In this document: one piece after another, positions 53,104 to 61,817 of the stretch
Position numbering within the stretch: position 1 is the first letter of the stretch
Layout: every line of letters starts with the position of its first letter
Source: JAUIIK01 sp963709995
GTDB taxonomy: Bacteria; Chloroflexota; Chloroflexia; Thermomicrobiales; CFX8
Direction of reading: 5' to 3'
DNA: 64,000 bases
Assembly (NCBI GenBank): GCA_963709995.1
Contig: CAVPYN010000004.1
Span: forward strand, 62,001-126,000
Program-made: the position numbers and the translations under genes
The notes under the pieces: generated by a model
What the model saw: the letters and a program-made list of their open reading frames with translations, nothing else
The model's database searches: none
Told to the model about the DNA's origin: nothing

Positions 53104-53139
53104 ATAGAAAGGACGGGGTCTAGACCCCGTCCTTTCTAT
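53104..53139. terminator. 36-base perfect palindrome, bidirectional intrinsic terminator
   Basis: An 18-bp perfect inverted repeat (arm ATAGAAAGGACGGGGTCT) without loop mismatches, located 13 bases after the K+ channel stop and before the convergent small membrane gene. AT-rich arms at the base give the T/A tract on both strands. Confidence 0.75.
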
Positions 53140-53161
53140 ATCTCGGCCCGTATTCGCCCGA

Positions 53162-53233
53162 TTAGAGCAGAATCAGAAGAAGCAAGATAATGACAATGAT
53201 GGTCAACAATCCACCACCGATATAAAGATTCAT
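53162..53233 (-). CDS. 23-residue hydrophobic peptide
   Basis: Begins MNLYIGGGLLTIIVIILLLL and ends with Ile-Leu-Leu, TAA at 53162-53164. GAAAGGAT precedes the ATG. A single membrane helix with a glycine hairpin. Tiny, leucine/isoleucine-rich proteins next to DUF3309-type genes are common in stress clusters. Conservation in relatives would confirm it. Confidence 0.5.
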   Translation of the reverse strand: MNLYIGGGLLTIIVIILLLLILL

Positions 53234-53295
53234 CACCGATCCTTTCTATCTACGGCCGGTTGGGCGGATTCGCCGACCGGGCCTCTAAAACCGGA

Positions 53296-53508
53296 TTACG
53301 GCTCGGAAGTCGGCGCGATCTCGTTAATCGCTTCCTCCGCGCCTTCGAGCTCCACGAAGCCGAGCGCCCAGAGCAGGATGACGAAAAGGAATGCCGCCAG
53401 GACGACGCCTACCGGACTGACCCCCCAGCCCCGGCTATAAGGCCAGGCCGGAATAGCGGCAATCATCGCGAAGAACAAGACGATCAGCAGGACTGCCCAG
53501 AGCGTCAT
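53296..53508 (-). CDS. DUF3309-like small membrane protein
   Basis: 70 residues, two helices around the family motif IPAWPYSRGWGVSPVGVV. Family members are 50-60 residues; here an acidic C-terminal extension (EGAEEAINEIAPTSEP) is added. A paralogue of 50 residues lies at 55352. Function unknown, probably cell-envelope stress. ATG with AGGCG upstream. Confidence 0.75.
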   Translation of the reverse strand: MTLWAVLLIVLFFAMIAAIPAWPYSRGWGVSPVGVVLAAFLFVILLWALGFVELEGAEEAINEIAPTSEP

Positions 53509-53591
53509 CGTTTGCGCCTAACCCCATGCGCCCCGAAACCCTAATTCGACCAGTACGGCGGCTGGCCGTAGTACTCATAGACGCTGGCGGC

Positions 53592-53921
53592 CTAGGAGCG
53601 GTCTGCCGTGTTGGGCCAGTTGTCCTTGTCGAACCCTGGCGCTTTCTCTAGCTTCTCGCGGCTGACATCAAGAATGAACTCATGATTCGGAGCATCCAGT
53701 GCCAGTGATTCTATTGGTACAGCGAAGAATTTGTCGCCGATCCCCAGGAAGCCGCCGAAGGAAAGCACCGCATAGGCGACGCGGTTGTGATCGAGGTCGA
53801 TCATCAACTCTTCGATCTTGCCGAGGTCTTCCCCAGCCGCGTTGCGCACCGTGTCGCCGATCATTGTCTGAGCGGAGAGAACGTGCGGTTCGAGTCTTGG
53901 ATCGAGTTTCGTGGTAGCCAT
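53592..53921 (-). CDS. PRC-barrel domain protein
   Basis: 109 residues; ATG after GAAAGGACGCGG. IGDTVRNAAGEDLGKIEELM, then AYAVLSFGGFLGIGDKFFAV, VPIESLAL and EFILDVSREKLEKAPGF follow the PRC-barrel pattern, in the subclass common in stress-associated proteins (YlmC/YmxH-like). Role probably RNA- or photosynthesis-unrelated adaptor binding; unknown here. Close to other small envelope genes on the same strand. Confidence 0.85.
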   Translation of the reverse strand: MATTKLDPRLEPHVLSAQTMIGDTVRNAAGEDLGKIEELMIDLDHNRVAYAVLSFGGFLGIGDKFFAVPIESLALDAPNHEFILDVSREKLEKAPGFDKDNWPNTADRS

Positions 53922-54226
53922 AATCTACCGCGTCCTTTCGTTTTCCATCTTCAACATTCTGAGCGCCAGCCGTGGCGTCTCAGTGCTATCCAATGGTAGG
54001 GAAACCGATTCGTGTTTGATATGCATCAAGGCATACCTGCACGGTACAGTTGCGGTTACGACGGCCATATGACGAGCAATGTGGCGAGCATGCTGTTTTC
54101 ACCGCAACATCTCAGGAAGCCTCTTGCGGTAAGCAGCAGCCGCGTGCTCGCACCCCCGGCACGATGCCGCCGATCTTCGCGGCCATGCGTGGGGCATGGT
54201 GGCGAAGCGTGGGTGAGGAAGCGTCC
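53922..54226. other. intergenic, promoter region
   Basis: 305 bases between the divergent PRC-barrel and GNAT genes. An open frame upstream of the GNAT start (from 54050) is in frame with it but lacks a ribosome site and looks non-coding. No repeat or RNA supported. Confidence 0.4.
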
Positions 54227-55087
54227 GTGAGAAATCCTGATCTGTTCAACCGCCTCGTGAACCTCGTCCGTCGGGTTGAGCCTGGAGGTTTCGGCCAGAA
54301 CTGCTTCACCGTTGGCGATTTCTACTTCCGCTGGCAGACCGAAGCTGCCGGAATCCCGCAGCCAACAGTTCGTGTATGGGAGGGTGATGATGGGTCAGAC
54401 CTTGGCTTTGCCTGGATGAGTGGGAACGACCTCCATATCGTGAGCCGTCGTGATGAGATCTTCACCGGAATGCTGGACTGGGGAGAAGCGATCGCTGGCA
54501 CGTCTGGGCGGGGACAGCCCCTGAACGTGGTCGTTCGTCAGACCGCTGGCTACCTCCGCGAGGAGCTTGCGCGCCGGGGCTATCGGATCGCCGATCCGGT
54601 CCTGGTCCTGAGGTCGCACATGCTGGATTCAATACCACGTCGCCAGCCGCTGCCCCACAACTATCGACTCGCTGAAGGAGATAGCCAGGCAATGTCAGAA
54701 GGCTGGACGGACGCCTACCGGGAGGTGTTTGCCCCCGAGCCTATGCTGGTCGAAACCCGCAAGGCGGTGGAGCGTAGTCCAATCTACCGTTCAGATCTGG
54801 ATCTCGTTGCTCTTGATGCATCTGGCGCTGTGGCGGCGTTCGTCCTGGCATGGTTCGACCCTGAGACAAATACGGGAACCTTAGAGCCGGTAGGTTGTTG
54901 TCCATCCCATCGCCGCCAGGGGCTTTCGCGCGCCCTCATGATTGAAGGACTGGATCGGCTGGCACTTCTGGGCGCGCGCCGGGCATTCGTTACGACGTCC
55001 CAAGCACGCCTGCCAGCGAACATGCTCTATGAATCCGTCGGGTTCAGCGGCGTTGCGAGGTATCAAACCTGGCTCGGGCCGGTCTAG
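54227..55087 (+). CDS. GNAT-family N-acetyltransferase
   Basis: About 286 residues. The acetyl-CoA-binding P-loop region reads TLEPVGCCPSHRRQGLSRAL (V..x-x-x-HRRQGLS), followed by LLGARRAFVTTSQARLPANM and MLYESVGFSGVARYQTWL, the ordinary C-terminal GNAT core. The N-terminal 140 residues may be a second, degenerate GNAT half, as in two-domain members. GTG at 54227 with GAGGAAG upstream is preferred. Substrate unknown (small molecule or peptide). Confidence 0.85.
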   Translation: MRNPDLFNRLVNLVRRVEPGGFGQNCFTVGDFYFRWQTEAAGIPQPTVRVWEGDDGSDLGFAWMSGNDLHIVSRRDEIFTGMLDWGEAIAGTSGRGQPLNVVVRQTAGYLREELARRGYRIADPVLVLRSHMLDSIPRRQPLPHNYRLAEGDSQAMSEGWTDAYREVFAPEPMLVETRKAVERSPIYRSDLDLVALDASGAVAAFVLAWFDPETNTGTLEPVGCCPSHRRQGLSRALMIEGLDRLALLGARRAFVTTSQARLPANMLYESVGFSGVARYQTWLGPV

Positions 55088-55351
55088 CGCCCGGGTTCGA
55101 CACGACAGGCCAGCGAAGCGCTGGAACTCGAATCACCATAACAGCCCGGCCAGAAAGCCCATTGCTTGCCGCCACTGTTCGTTCACACCTTTTGTGCCCC
55201 GGACTCCACCCGTGTCCTGTGCTGTGATGCATTGAGGTGGCGCGTCTGAGCATCAACACTAATAGGCAGAGATTCGGCTTGCGCCTGCCTCGTTGCATGC
55301 CAAGAACAGGCGCGCAGCCTGAGCGGTGTTGGCGTGTTGAAAGGTGTACCG

Positions 55352-55504
55352 ATGGGTCTTATCCTGGCGATCATTCTCGTGCTTCTCATTCTTGCCGTTA
55401 TCCCTGCCTGGCCGTATAGCCGGAACTGGGGAATAGCCCCGGGCGGCATTCTCGGCGCGATTCTCGTGATCGTGCTCATTCTCTTCCTGCTTGGCGCGTT
55501 GTAG
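55352..55504 (+). CDS. DUF3309-like small membrane protein
   Basis: 50 residues, starting MGLILAIILVLLILAVIPAW and containing WPYSRNWGIAPGG. Two helices around a turn, the exact DUF3309 pattern and length. AAAGGTG lies seven bases before the ATG. Upstream of MgtC by 45 bases on the same strand, so may be co-transcribed. Paralogue of the protein at 53296. Confidence 0.8.
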   Translation: MGLILAIILVLLILAVIPAWPYSRNWGIAPGGILGAILVIVLILFLLGAL

Positions 55505-55549
55505 AAGGTGGGCGATCAACGGGGATGACATTGACTGCGCCGGACAACC

Positions 55550-56026
55550 ATGACTGAATACGAAGCGCTGGGGCGTATTGCGCTGGCGGCTCTGCTGGGG
55601 GCTATCGTCGGGTTCGACCGTGAAGCCCATTCCGGTTCGGCCGGGTTGCGGACCCATATGCTGGTCGCGCTCGGGGCGGCGACGTTCGCCGCTGTCGCCG
55701 TGCAAGTAGCGGATCACACTTCGTTGGAAGATCGCAGCGCGAATCTGGATCCAACGAGGATTCTCGAAGGCATCATCACCGGCATCGGGTTTCTCGGTGG
55801 AGCCATCGTCTTTCGAGAGGGCGGCCGCGCCCGCAACGTCACGACGGCAGCAGGGATCTGGTGTGTGACCGGCGTCGGAATGCTGGTTGGCCTTGGTCAC
55901 TATATTCTTGGCAGCGGACTTGCGATATTCATCGTGATCATCCTCTACGTCCTGAAGATAGCCGAGCAGCGGCAGACGCGCCTTTGGAACGATGACATTG
56001 CCGACGATGTCTGCGAGGAGAAGTAA
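55550..56026 (+). CDS. MgtC/SapB-family membrane protein
   Basis: 158 residues, four to five helices: LGRIALAALLGAIVGFDREA, then GLRTHMLVALGAATFA (family core GLRT-H-x-L), GIITGIGFLGGAIVFREGG and TTAAGIWCVTGVGMLVGLG. Known for Mg2+-limited growth and regulation of ATP synthase or cell wall in pathogens. Lacks the long C-terminal ACT-like tail of Salmonella MgtC. ATG soon after the DUF3309 gene. Confidence 0.92.
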   Translation: MTEYEALGRIALAALLGAIVGFDREAHSGSAGLRTHMLVALGAATFAAVAVQVADHTSLEDRSANLDPTRILEGIITGIGFLGGAIVFREGGRARNVTTAAGIWCVTGVGMLVGLGHYILGSGLAIFIVIILYVLKIAEQRQTRLWNDDIADDVCEEK

Positions 56027-56064
56027 CTCACTCGCTACCGAATTCGAAACTGTCTCCACCCCGC

Positions 56065-56886
56065 CTATTGGACAACCGGTACGAGTATCAGCTGCATCTC
56101 CATCGTGCCGTGATCATCGACCGCCAGAGCAATGCGCGTAGTAGGCGGTGTGATGTTGTAGTCAGAAAGCTCGATCTCCAGCGACCCGACCACCACGAAC
56201 GAACCGCCAACTAGCTGCGCTTCGAGCGGAAGTTGGATCGGCTGAGTGATCCCATGAAGAGTCAGTTCTCCGGTCACAACCATCGAGTAGATTGCTCCCT
56301 CCGCTGGCTCGCCCCCCAGATCGATCGGATTGGTTAGCACGAACGTCGCTGTTGGGCAAGAGCCGGTTTCCAACCCACGATCGCGTAACGTCTGGTCGCG
56401 ACGGTGGTCGTCACTTGCAAGTGCCTGCAAATTTGCTTCTACCGTGACGGTCTCCACAACTGAACCTGAAATGACGACTGTACCGGTGACGGATGAGGTC
56501 CGCCCGACTGCTTCAGTTTTGCCGATCGTCGCCAACTCCTCGCCAATACGATAGCCGACGAACGTGTCGCCACTTTCGGCTATGGTCCACATCGTTCTGG
56601 TTGGATCACCGTCTTTTTCCAGCGCGTTATCAGGGTTAGTTGGTGTGACTGAGACAACATCAACAGCATCCTTGGTCTCAGGCGAAGTGGGTGTCGCTTG
56701 TTCGCCTGTTGCGGTGTCCGCCGGCAGTGTGCTGAGCGACGCAACAGCTTCCGCGAGGGAGACCGGGGCTGGCGCACTATTGTGCAGGAACATCACCCAG
56801 ATTCCGACACTGGCTGCGATGATGAGCGCCGCAGCAATCGCGATTGCTCCAATGATCTTTCCTTGTGTCAATTTCACCCTCCTCAT
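56065..56886 (-). CDS. YceI-like lipid/isoprenoid-binding protein, membrane anchored
   Basis: 273 residues. One N-terminal helix (IIGAIAIAAALIIAASVGIW), a Ser/Thr/Pro-rich linker, and a YceI lipocalin-like domain from about residue 100: DTFVGYRIGEEL, VTGTVVISGSVVETVTVEAN, DHRRDQTLRDRGLET and TGELTLHGITQPIQLPL. The ligand of YceI proteins is a polyisoprenoid or quinone-like lipid. AGGAGG overlaps the first codons and lies six bases before a TTG at 56871, so that start is also possible. Confidence 0.88.
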   Translation of the reverse strand: MRRVKLTQGKIIGAIAIAAALIIAASVGIWVMFLHNSAPAPVSLAEAVASLSTLPADTATGEQATPTSPETKDAVDVVSVTPTNPDNALEKDGDPTRTMWTIAESGDTFVGYRIGEELATIGKTEAVGRTSSVTGTVVISGSVVETVTVEANLQALASDDHRRDQTLRDRGLETGSCPTATFVLTNPIDLGGEPAEGAIYSMVVTGELTLHGITQPIQLPLEAQLVGGSFVVVGSLEIELSDYNITPPTTRIALAVDDHGTMEMQLILVPVVQ

Positions 56887-56937
56887 CTTGCATGTCTTCC
56901 AGGCGATACAGCCAGTTGCCTGCGAGTGACGAAGAGG

Positions 56938-56983
56938 CCTGAGAAAGGGGGATACCCCTCCGGCCTCTTCGTCTGGTAGATGG
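56938..56983. terminator. hairpin with 12-bp outer stem (GACGAAGAGGCC)
   Basis: GACGAAGAGGCC pairs perfectly with GGCCTCTTCGTC, with an inner AGGGG/CCCCT stem and GATA loop. Located downstream of the histidine-kinase operon and upstream of the YceI start. The T tract is weak, so it may be a terminator or a processing hairpin. Confidence 0.5.
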
Positions 56984-57079
56984 AATCAGCCAGTGCTGTG
57001 TATTTGCTGTGAGCGATCTAAATGGAAGCTAGGAGTTCTCAACGTGGACCGGATGCTGTCATTGGGGCATCAATTCGAA

Positions 57080-58585
57080 CTAATTTGCCCTTGTGCTAGC
57101 GGAGGCTCTGCTCGCCGCCCCATCGCCGAGGACCGGTGCGCCTTTTTGGGCCCGCGCAAGCGACACTGTAAACACCGCTCCTTCGCCAGCGTTGGTGTTG
57201 AGTCGAATTTCGCCGCCGTGGGCCGCGACAATCGAGGATGCGATTGACAACCCCAGACCTACTCCACCACTAGAGCGGGCTCGAGAAGAATCCGCACGAT
57301 AGAAGCGATCGAATATTCGCTCGGCGTCTTCAGGCGAGATTCCAGGCCCCTCGTCGGATACGGTAATCTCCACAGATTCGGGGAGGGCCCGCACCTCAAC
57401 GTGGACGGGTGTACTTGAAGGTGTGTGGATGCGGGCATTAGCAAGCAAGTTCTCTACTACCTGTTTCAGCCGATCGGCGTCACCAATGACGAAAGCTTCT
57501 TGATCATAGTCATAGCCAATTGGCTGTTCGGGAGCGCCGGCCCGGGCATCCATCACCGCGTTATCGACCAGTTCCACCAGGTCGACCATCTCGTGGCGCA
57601 GTGGCCGTCCCTGGTCGAGCCGGGCCAGTAGCAACAGGTCCTCAACCAGGTGGCCCATACGCGTACTCTCGGATTCAATGCGTTGCATGACTCGCCGCGT
57701 CTCTTCCGGCGTTGAGATGGCTCCGCTTCGACAAAGCTCGGAGTAGCCGCGTATTGAAGTTAGCGGTGTCCGTAATTCGTGTGAAGCGTCGGCGACGAAC
57801 TGCCGCAGGCGTCGCTCGGACGCTTCTTTTGCGGTGAATGATGCCTCGATCCTGATGAGCATGGCGTTCAGCGCCCGGCCAAGCGACCCGACTTCGTTGT
57901 GCTCGTCCTCTACATCAACCCGCTGGGAAAGATCTCCGCTGGCGATGAGTCCAGCCGTCGTTATCATCGAGTCGATCGGCGCAAGCGAACGTTGGATGAC
58001 CAACCAGACCAGACCTGTAATGACCAACAGCACGATCACACCGAGAATGCCGAGAATCAGAGTCAGGTTGCGGATCGTCGTCTCGACATCGCCGAGCGGT
58101 GCTGCGACGGCGTTAATCCTGCCCTGCGATCCCGACTGGAGCAACACGCGATACTCGGGGCCATTATTGACCGCGGCGGAGGTAAACACCTCTCCCACCC
58201 TGGACGCGAGTTCGCCCCGGTCATAGCTGGACAGATCGGGTAGCGGATCCGGGTCGTCGGGGTAGCCAGAAGGAACTACATTGGTGAAGTTGCCGTTGGG
58301 CTCGATAGTAAACGCGGCGGTACCGCGTTTGTAGAAGTCACCACCTCCCCCGTTGTCCTGGGTGTCTGAAACGCTATCGAGGTTGCTTGGACTAGCGGGT
58401 GATTTGCTACCGCCTTTGTCGTCGCGACCGTTCGGTCCAGATTTGGACTGGATCGCGAAGAGCGTATCGTCGACACGGTCGATCATGCCGGCGCGCGTGG
58501 CGCGTACAGCGACTACACCCGTCAGCACGAATGCTGCCGTTACCAGAACGCTGATCATGATAACCAGCCTGGCCTTGATCGACAC
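57080..58585 (-). CDS. sensor histidine kinase, HAMP type
   Basis: 501 residues. Helix 1 (VIMISVLVTAAFVLTGVVAV), an extracytoplasmic domain of about 145 residues with a Ser/Gly-rich stretch, and helix 2 (about 173-196). HAMP follows from 197. The HisKA domain contains ADASHELRTPLTSIRGYS with phospho-His269, then VVENLLANARIHT (N box), VSDEGPGISPEDAERIFDRF (G1/F) and GGVGLGLSIASSIV (G2). All catalytic boxes are intact. Partner of the response regulator (5-base gap), in one transcription unit; the sensed signal is outside and unknown. Confidence 0.93.
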   Translation of the reverse strand: MSIKARLVIMISVLVTAAFVLTGVVAVRATRAGMIDRVDDTLFAIQSKSGPNGRDDKGGSKSPASPSNLDSVSDTQDNGGGGDFYKRGTAAFTIEPNGNFTNVVPSGYPDDPDPLPDLSSYDRGELASRVGEVFTSAAVNNGPEYRVLLQSGSQGRINAVAAPLGDVETTIRNLTLILGILGVIVLLVITGLVWLVIQRSLAPIDSMITTAGLIASGDLSQRVDVEDEHNEVGSLGRALNAMLIRIEASFTAKEASERRLRQFVADASHELRTPLTSIRGYSELCRSGAISTPEETRRVMQRIESESTRMGHLVEDLLLLARLDQGRPLRHEMVDLVELVDNAVMDARAGAPEQPIGYDYDQEAFVIGDADRLKQVVENLLANARIHTPSSTPVHVEVRALPESVEITVSDEGPGISPEDAERIFDRFYRADSSRARSSGGVGLGLSIASSIVAAHGGEIRLNTNAGEGAVFTVSLARAQKGAPVLGDGAASRASASTRAN

Positions 58586-58590
58586 GACCG

Positions 58591-59328
58591 CTATCCTTCA
58601 TCAGTTCGCAACGAATAGCCGACTCCACGGATAGTCTGAACAAGCCTCGGCTCATGGTCATCGATCTTCTTCCGGAGATAGCTGATGTATGTCTCGACGA
58701 CATTCGCATCGCCAGCGAAGTCGTACTGCCAGACGTAATCGAGGATCTGGTACTTCGAAACAACTCGTTCCGCATTGATCATCAGGTAGCGGAGCAGGCG
58801 AAACTCCGTCGGTGAAAGGTGAACGAGGTTGCCGTGGCGCCAGACGCGGTGTGCCTCTTCGTCCAATTCCAGATCGGCATAGCGGTGGCGGTTTGGAGTC
58901 GTCTCGCTCGCAGTCTGGTTACGGCGCAAGATCGCACGAATCCGAGCCACGAGTTCTTCGAGACTGAATGGTTTCGTGACATAATCATCCCCTCCCCGGA
59001 TGAAACCCTGGAGCTTGTCGTCGTGGTCATCGCGGGCGGTAAGGAAGACTACAGGAACGGTGTCGCCGTTCGCCCGCAATCGCTGGCAGACTTCGAAACC
59101 GTCGAGTCCAGGCATCATCACGTCCAACACGATCAGGTGTGGCATAAAGTAGGATGCCTCTGTCAATGCTTGGCGACCGTTTGCCGCGATGGATACGTCG
59201 TAGCCGACGAAGCGGAGAGCCGTCGAGACCAGATCGGTGATCGACTCCTCATCATCAACGACAAGTATGCGTTGCTGCTGATTGACAACCTGGCCGGATT
59301 CCTCGAGTGTGTGCCAGTTTTGCATCAT
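58591..59328 (-). CDS. OmpR/PhoB-family response regulator
   Basis: 245 residues. Receiver: ILVVDDEESITDLVSTALRF, phospho-acceptor D69 in LIVLDVMMPGLDGF, and FLTARDDHDDK then DDYVTKPFSLEEL with K119. The winged-helix C-terminus reads VWRHGNLVHLSPTEFRLLRY, ending with VVETYISYLRKKIDDHE. ATG 59328 follows AAGGAACGGAG. Precedes the kinase in an operon. Likely targets: the nearby secreted protein at 59491 or YceI; inference only. Confidence 0.93.
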   Translation of the reverse strand: MMQNWHTLEESGQVVNQQQRILVVDDEESITDLVSTALRFVGYDVSIAANGRQALTEASYFMPHLIVLDVMMPGLDGFEVCQRLRANGDTVPVVFLTARDDHDDKLQGFIRGGDDYVTKPFSLEELVARIRAILRRNQTASETTPNRHRYADLELDEEAHRVWRHGNLVHLSPTEFRLLRYLMINAERVVSKYQILDYVWQYDFAGDANVVETYISYLRKKIDDHEPRLVQTIRGVGYSLRTDEG

Positions 59329-59417
59329 AAGGCACTCCGTTCCTTTGTTTCTTGACTATGTAACCATGTCTAGCTGAGAACTTGCTGAGAACCTTGTCCT
59401 GCAACTGGCGTAGAAAT

Positions 59418-59457
59418 TCCCGCTGCCAGTGATGGTGGGACACCACCGGCAGCGGGA
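59418..59457 (-). terminator. GC-rich hairpin after the secreted-protein gene
   Basis: TCCCGCTGCC pairs with GGCAGCGGGA, with inner GGTGG/CCACC stem. It lies 34 bases beyond the stop of the 59491 gene and, read on the minus strand, is followed by AATTTCT, a modest U tract. Good candidate for an intrinsic terminator. Confidence 0.55.
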
Positions 59458-59490
59458 TTGTCCTGTCAGATCGTCGACTTGGGTTCTACC

Positions 59491-60012
59491 TTAGATTGAA
59501 TCGGTCGCGGCCTCCTCCTCGCTGTCCTGGTTGCAGCCCGGGCCGCCCCGCGTTGGGAAGCCCTGGCGGTCGACCAGTTCTTCAACTCTCTGATCGATCT
59601 GCGCAGCCAACTCGTCCGCGTGCTCCTGGGTCATCACCCCATCAGCAACGCGTTCGTCCAGGTTCTGTTGGACTGCGGAAGCGATCGCAGTGGATAGGTC
59701 GGCACGTGCGACACCCTGCTCAGCCGCGTAGCTGGCCAGGCTTGCTCCGTCCTGGAGAGCCGTGATAACTTCTTCATTGGTGACACCTACAAGCTCCGCC
59801 GTCACGGTAACCGCCTGATGGCCACCAGGCTCTCCCCTGTGCCTGAATTCCATTGTTCCGGGAACCTCGGTTGAAGGAGTCGTCTCGTCGCTCTCCGTCT
59901 GAGCGGCGACGAGATTCGGAATGAACGCTAGTGCAAGCAGCGCTCCCACAAGCAGCAGCACCCCACCACCTAGCAATCGGGGGAGGAGAGAAGATCGCGA
60001 ATCGGTCATCAT
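59491..60012 (-). CDS. secreted/anchored protein of unknown function
   Basis: 173 residues; ATG 60012, 9-12 bases after AAAGGA. One N-terminal helix (LGGGVLLLVGALLALAFI), then a charged region ending in two similar helical segments (VTNEEVITALQDGASLASYA, and SAVQQNLDERVADGVMTQEH). The second half resembles small secreted proteins with 'ELAAQIDQRVEELVD' helices, sometimes annotated DUF2680-like. Its position just upstream of the two-component system suggests it may be under that system's control. Family not firmly recognised. Confidence 0.7.
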   Translation of the reverse strand: MMTDSRSSLLPRLLGGGVLLLVGALLALAFIPNLVAAQTESDETTPSTEVPGTMEFRHRGEPGGHQAVTVTAELVGVTNEEVITALQDGASLASYAAEQGVARADLSTAIASAVQQNLDERVADGVMTQEHADELAAQIDQRVEELVDRQGFPTRGGPGCNQDSEEEAATDSI

Positions 60013-60264
60013 CGACACAGTCCTTTCTGATTCGACCGGTGAACCACGGCGTCCGTGCATCATGTCGTCACGAACGCTCTATCTACTCAACCAGCCGATT
60101 CTGGGAGTTCTCTGTGTGTTCGCTGGCGCGTTCGTAGGAATCACTGCGGCCGCCGCACGCTGCGAACAGGTCGGGAAGGTCAGAGGAGAGGTTCGGGGCG
60201 TTATCAGCGAATGCGGACATCGACTTTCGACAGACCGATCCGCACGATCAAGGAGAACCATCCA

Positions 60265-60630
60265 GTGTCAGCAGCTACATTCGTATCCGCCACAAGCGCG
60301 GAACGCGCCGCAGCCAATCGTTCTATGCGCTTCACAACCCACTCGATTGTTGGGATCATCGGACAACCCGGCCGGAGCGCCGGTTTGATCGTGTCGATGA
60401 CGAGCGCTGGTATCGATCGTCAGACCATTGAAGTCATCCGCGACGACGGCACTGCCAGCAGCCCGCCGCGCCTGATCGAAAGAATTGCCCGGGCGCTGAC
60501 CTGTCTCGGACCTGAGCGATCGCTGGCACGGAGCTATCGCCAGGGACTCGCGTCAGGCGCAGCTGTTGTCGTGGTGCGGAGGGTGCCGGCCGGTCAGCAC
60601 GATGCTGTCTCACGGCTTCTGCAGGCGTAG
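60265..60630 (+). CDS. small hypothetical protein (stress-protein-like ferredoxin fold)
   Basis: 121 residues; GTG 60265 after AAGGAGA. THSIVGIIGQPGRSAGLIVS followed by IDRQTIEVIRDDG, then LIERIARALTCLG and RQGLASGAAVVVVRRV, gives a beta-alpha-beta arrangement like small general-stress-type proteins. A longer in-frame region upstream is not coding. Function unknown. Confidence 0.6.
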   Translation: MSAATFVSATSAERAAANRSMRFTTHSIVGIIGQPGRSAGLIVSMTSAGIDRQTIEVIRDDGTASSPPRLIERIARALTCLGPERSLARSYRQGLASGAAVVVVRRVPAGQHDAVSRLLQA

Positions 60631-60953
60631 GGCGGTCACTTCATCCACTGTTTCGGCCGCTTCACAGTGCGAACGATGTACCCGTAGTACACGACAGCAA
60701 CGAAAGCAAGGAAGGGGGTCGATGAGGCCGCTCTTTCTCACTAACGTTGGCTTAGCCCCTATCCCTAGGAGAAGGACAACCCCTCGTCCATCCTGAGTAA
60801 GGGCTTAGAACCGACATCCCTTGCCAGGAAGATTCACAGAAGCATCTCAGAAAAGCCAAAGGCCACGGCCAGCATGGACCAGTTCTATAGAGAGTGACCG
60901 GGCCGCGGCGGTGCGGCTCGGCAGGGCAATTTGCAGAGCGAAAGGACTCAATA
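60631..60953. other. intergenic, no supported gene
   Basis: 323 bases containing only the AAAGGA ribosome site of the next gene. Direct repeats of TTAGCCCCTATCC-like and GGGCTTAGAACC sequence could be weak hairpins; not enough to call. Confidence 0.35.
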
Positions 60954-61796
60954 ATGAGTGGTCTCCTGATATTTGGGATACTGACGATGGTGACGGCCTC
61001 GGCAGCGATGACTGTGTGCTATTTCTGGTGGTATATACCACCGCCGGTACTCGATCGATCGTTCAATGACTTTCGCTTCCAGCTTCAGAATAACGCGATC
61101 TACGCCGTGCCGTTGCGCATCTTCATCGGGCTTGGCTGGTTGCGCGCGGGGATCGAGAAACTTGCCGACGATTCGTGGCTTTCAGGAGAAGCGCTAGCTG
61201 CGTTCCTCACCGGACAGCTCGATCACGAACGCATCGTCTTTCCAGCGTACCAAGCGTTGGTCAGTGACCTGTTCTTACCTGCGGCAGCTTCGATGGTGAC
61301 GGTGATCATCGTCGGCGAACTTCTGTGTGGAGCGGCAATTCTGACAGGAACCTTCACAAATGCTGCTTTGTTTTGTGGGATTTTCATGAACCTCAACTTC
61401 ATTCTCGCTGGTGAGACGAATCCAAGCGCTTTCTATATCGTGATTCAGATGGCATTGCTGGCAACAGCAGCTGGATCAGTACTCGGCTTCGACCGGCTCC
61501 TCTCCCGCACCCATACCCGGGGCTGGCTTGTCGCACAACCAGCAGCGGCGCTGCGAACCGATCTGCGGCCCTATGCTGCTGCTCTGGTGTTTGGGTTGCT
61601 TACGGCGCTTTACGCAATCCTCCACGTTCGCGATCTCAGTCCGTCGAACAGCGTCGAAGATCCAGCCATGATTCTCGCGATCCTGGCGTTGTCGTCATCC
61701 TTCTGGCTCGCGATCTCGATTGCCCGCGTGCGGGTTGACCGGTTGCAGTATCTGGCGCTGCCCGGAACAGATCGGGCTCCGGGCTCTCCAGTCTGA
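60954..61796 (+). CDS. DoxX-like membrane protein
   Basis: 280 residues, six to seven helices; ATG 60954 after AAAGGA. AVPLRIFIGLGWLRAGIEKL and VGELLCGAAILTGTFTNAAL, then FMNLNFILAGETNP, are the DoxX/DoxD pattern (four-helix core) with extra C-terminal helices. Relatives reduce quinones or form thiol-stress complexes. Stands between the stress-like small protein and the uronate dehydrogenase, which runs on the other strand. Confidence 0.85.
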   Translation: MSGLLIFGILTMVTASAAMTVCYFWWYIPPPVLDRSFNDFRFQLQNNAIYAVPLRIFIGLGWLRAGIEKLADDSWLSGEALAAFLTGQLDHERIVFPAYQALVSDLFLPAAASMVTVIIVGELLCGAAILTGTFTNAALFCGIFMNLNFILAGETNPSAFYIVIQMALLATAAGSVLGFDRLLSRTHTRGWLVAQPAAALRTDLRPYAAALVFGLLTALYAILHVRDLSPSNSVEDPAMILAILALSSSFWLAISIARVRVDRLQYLALPGTDRAPGSPV

Positions 61797-61817
61797 TGGG
61801 CCGAGCAGGCAGCGTGC

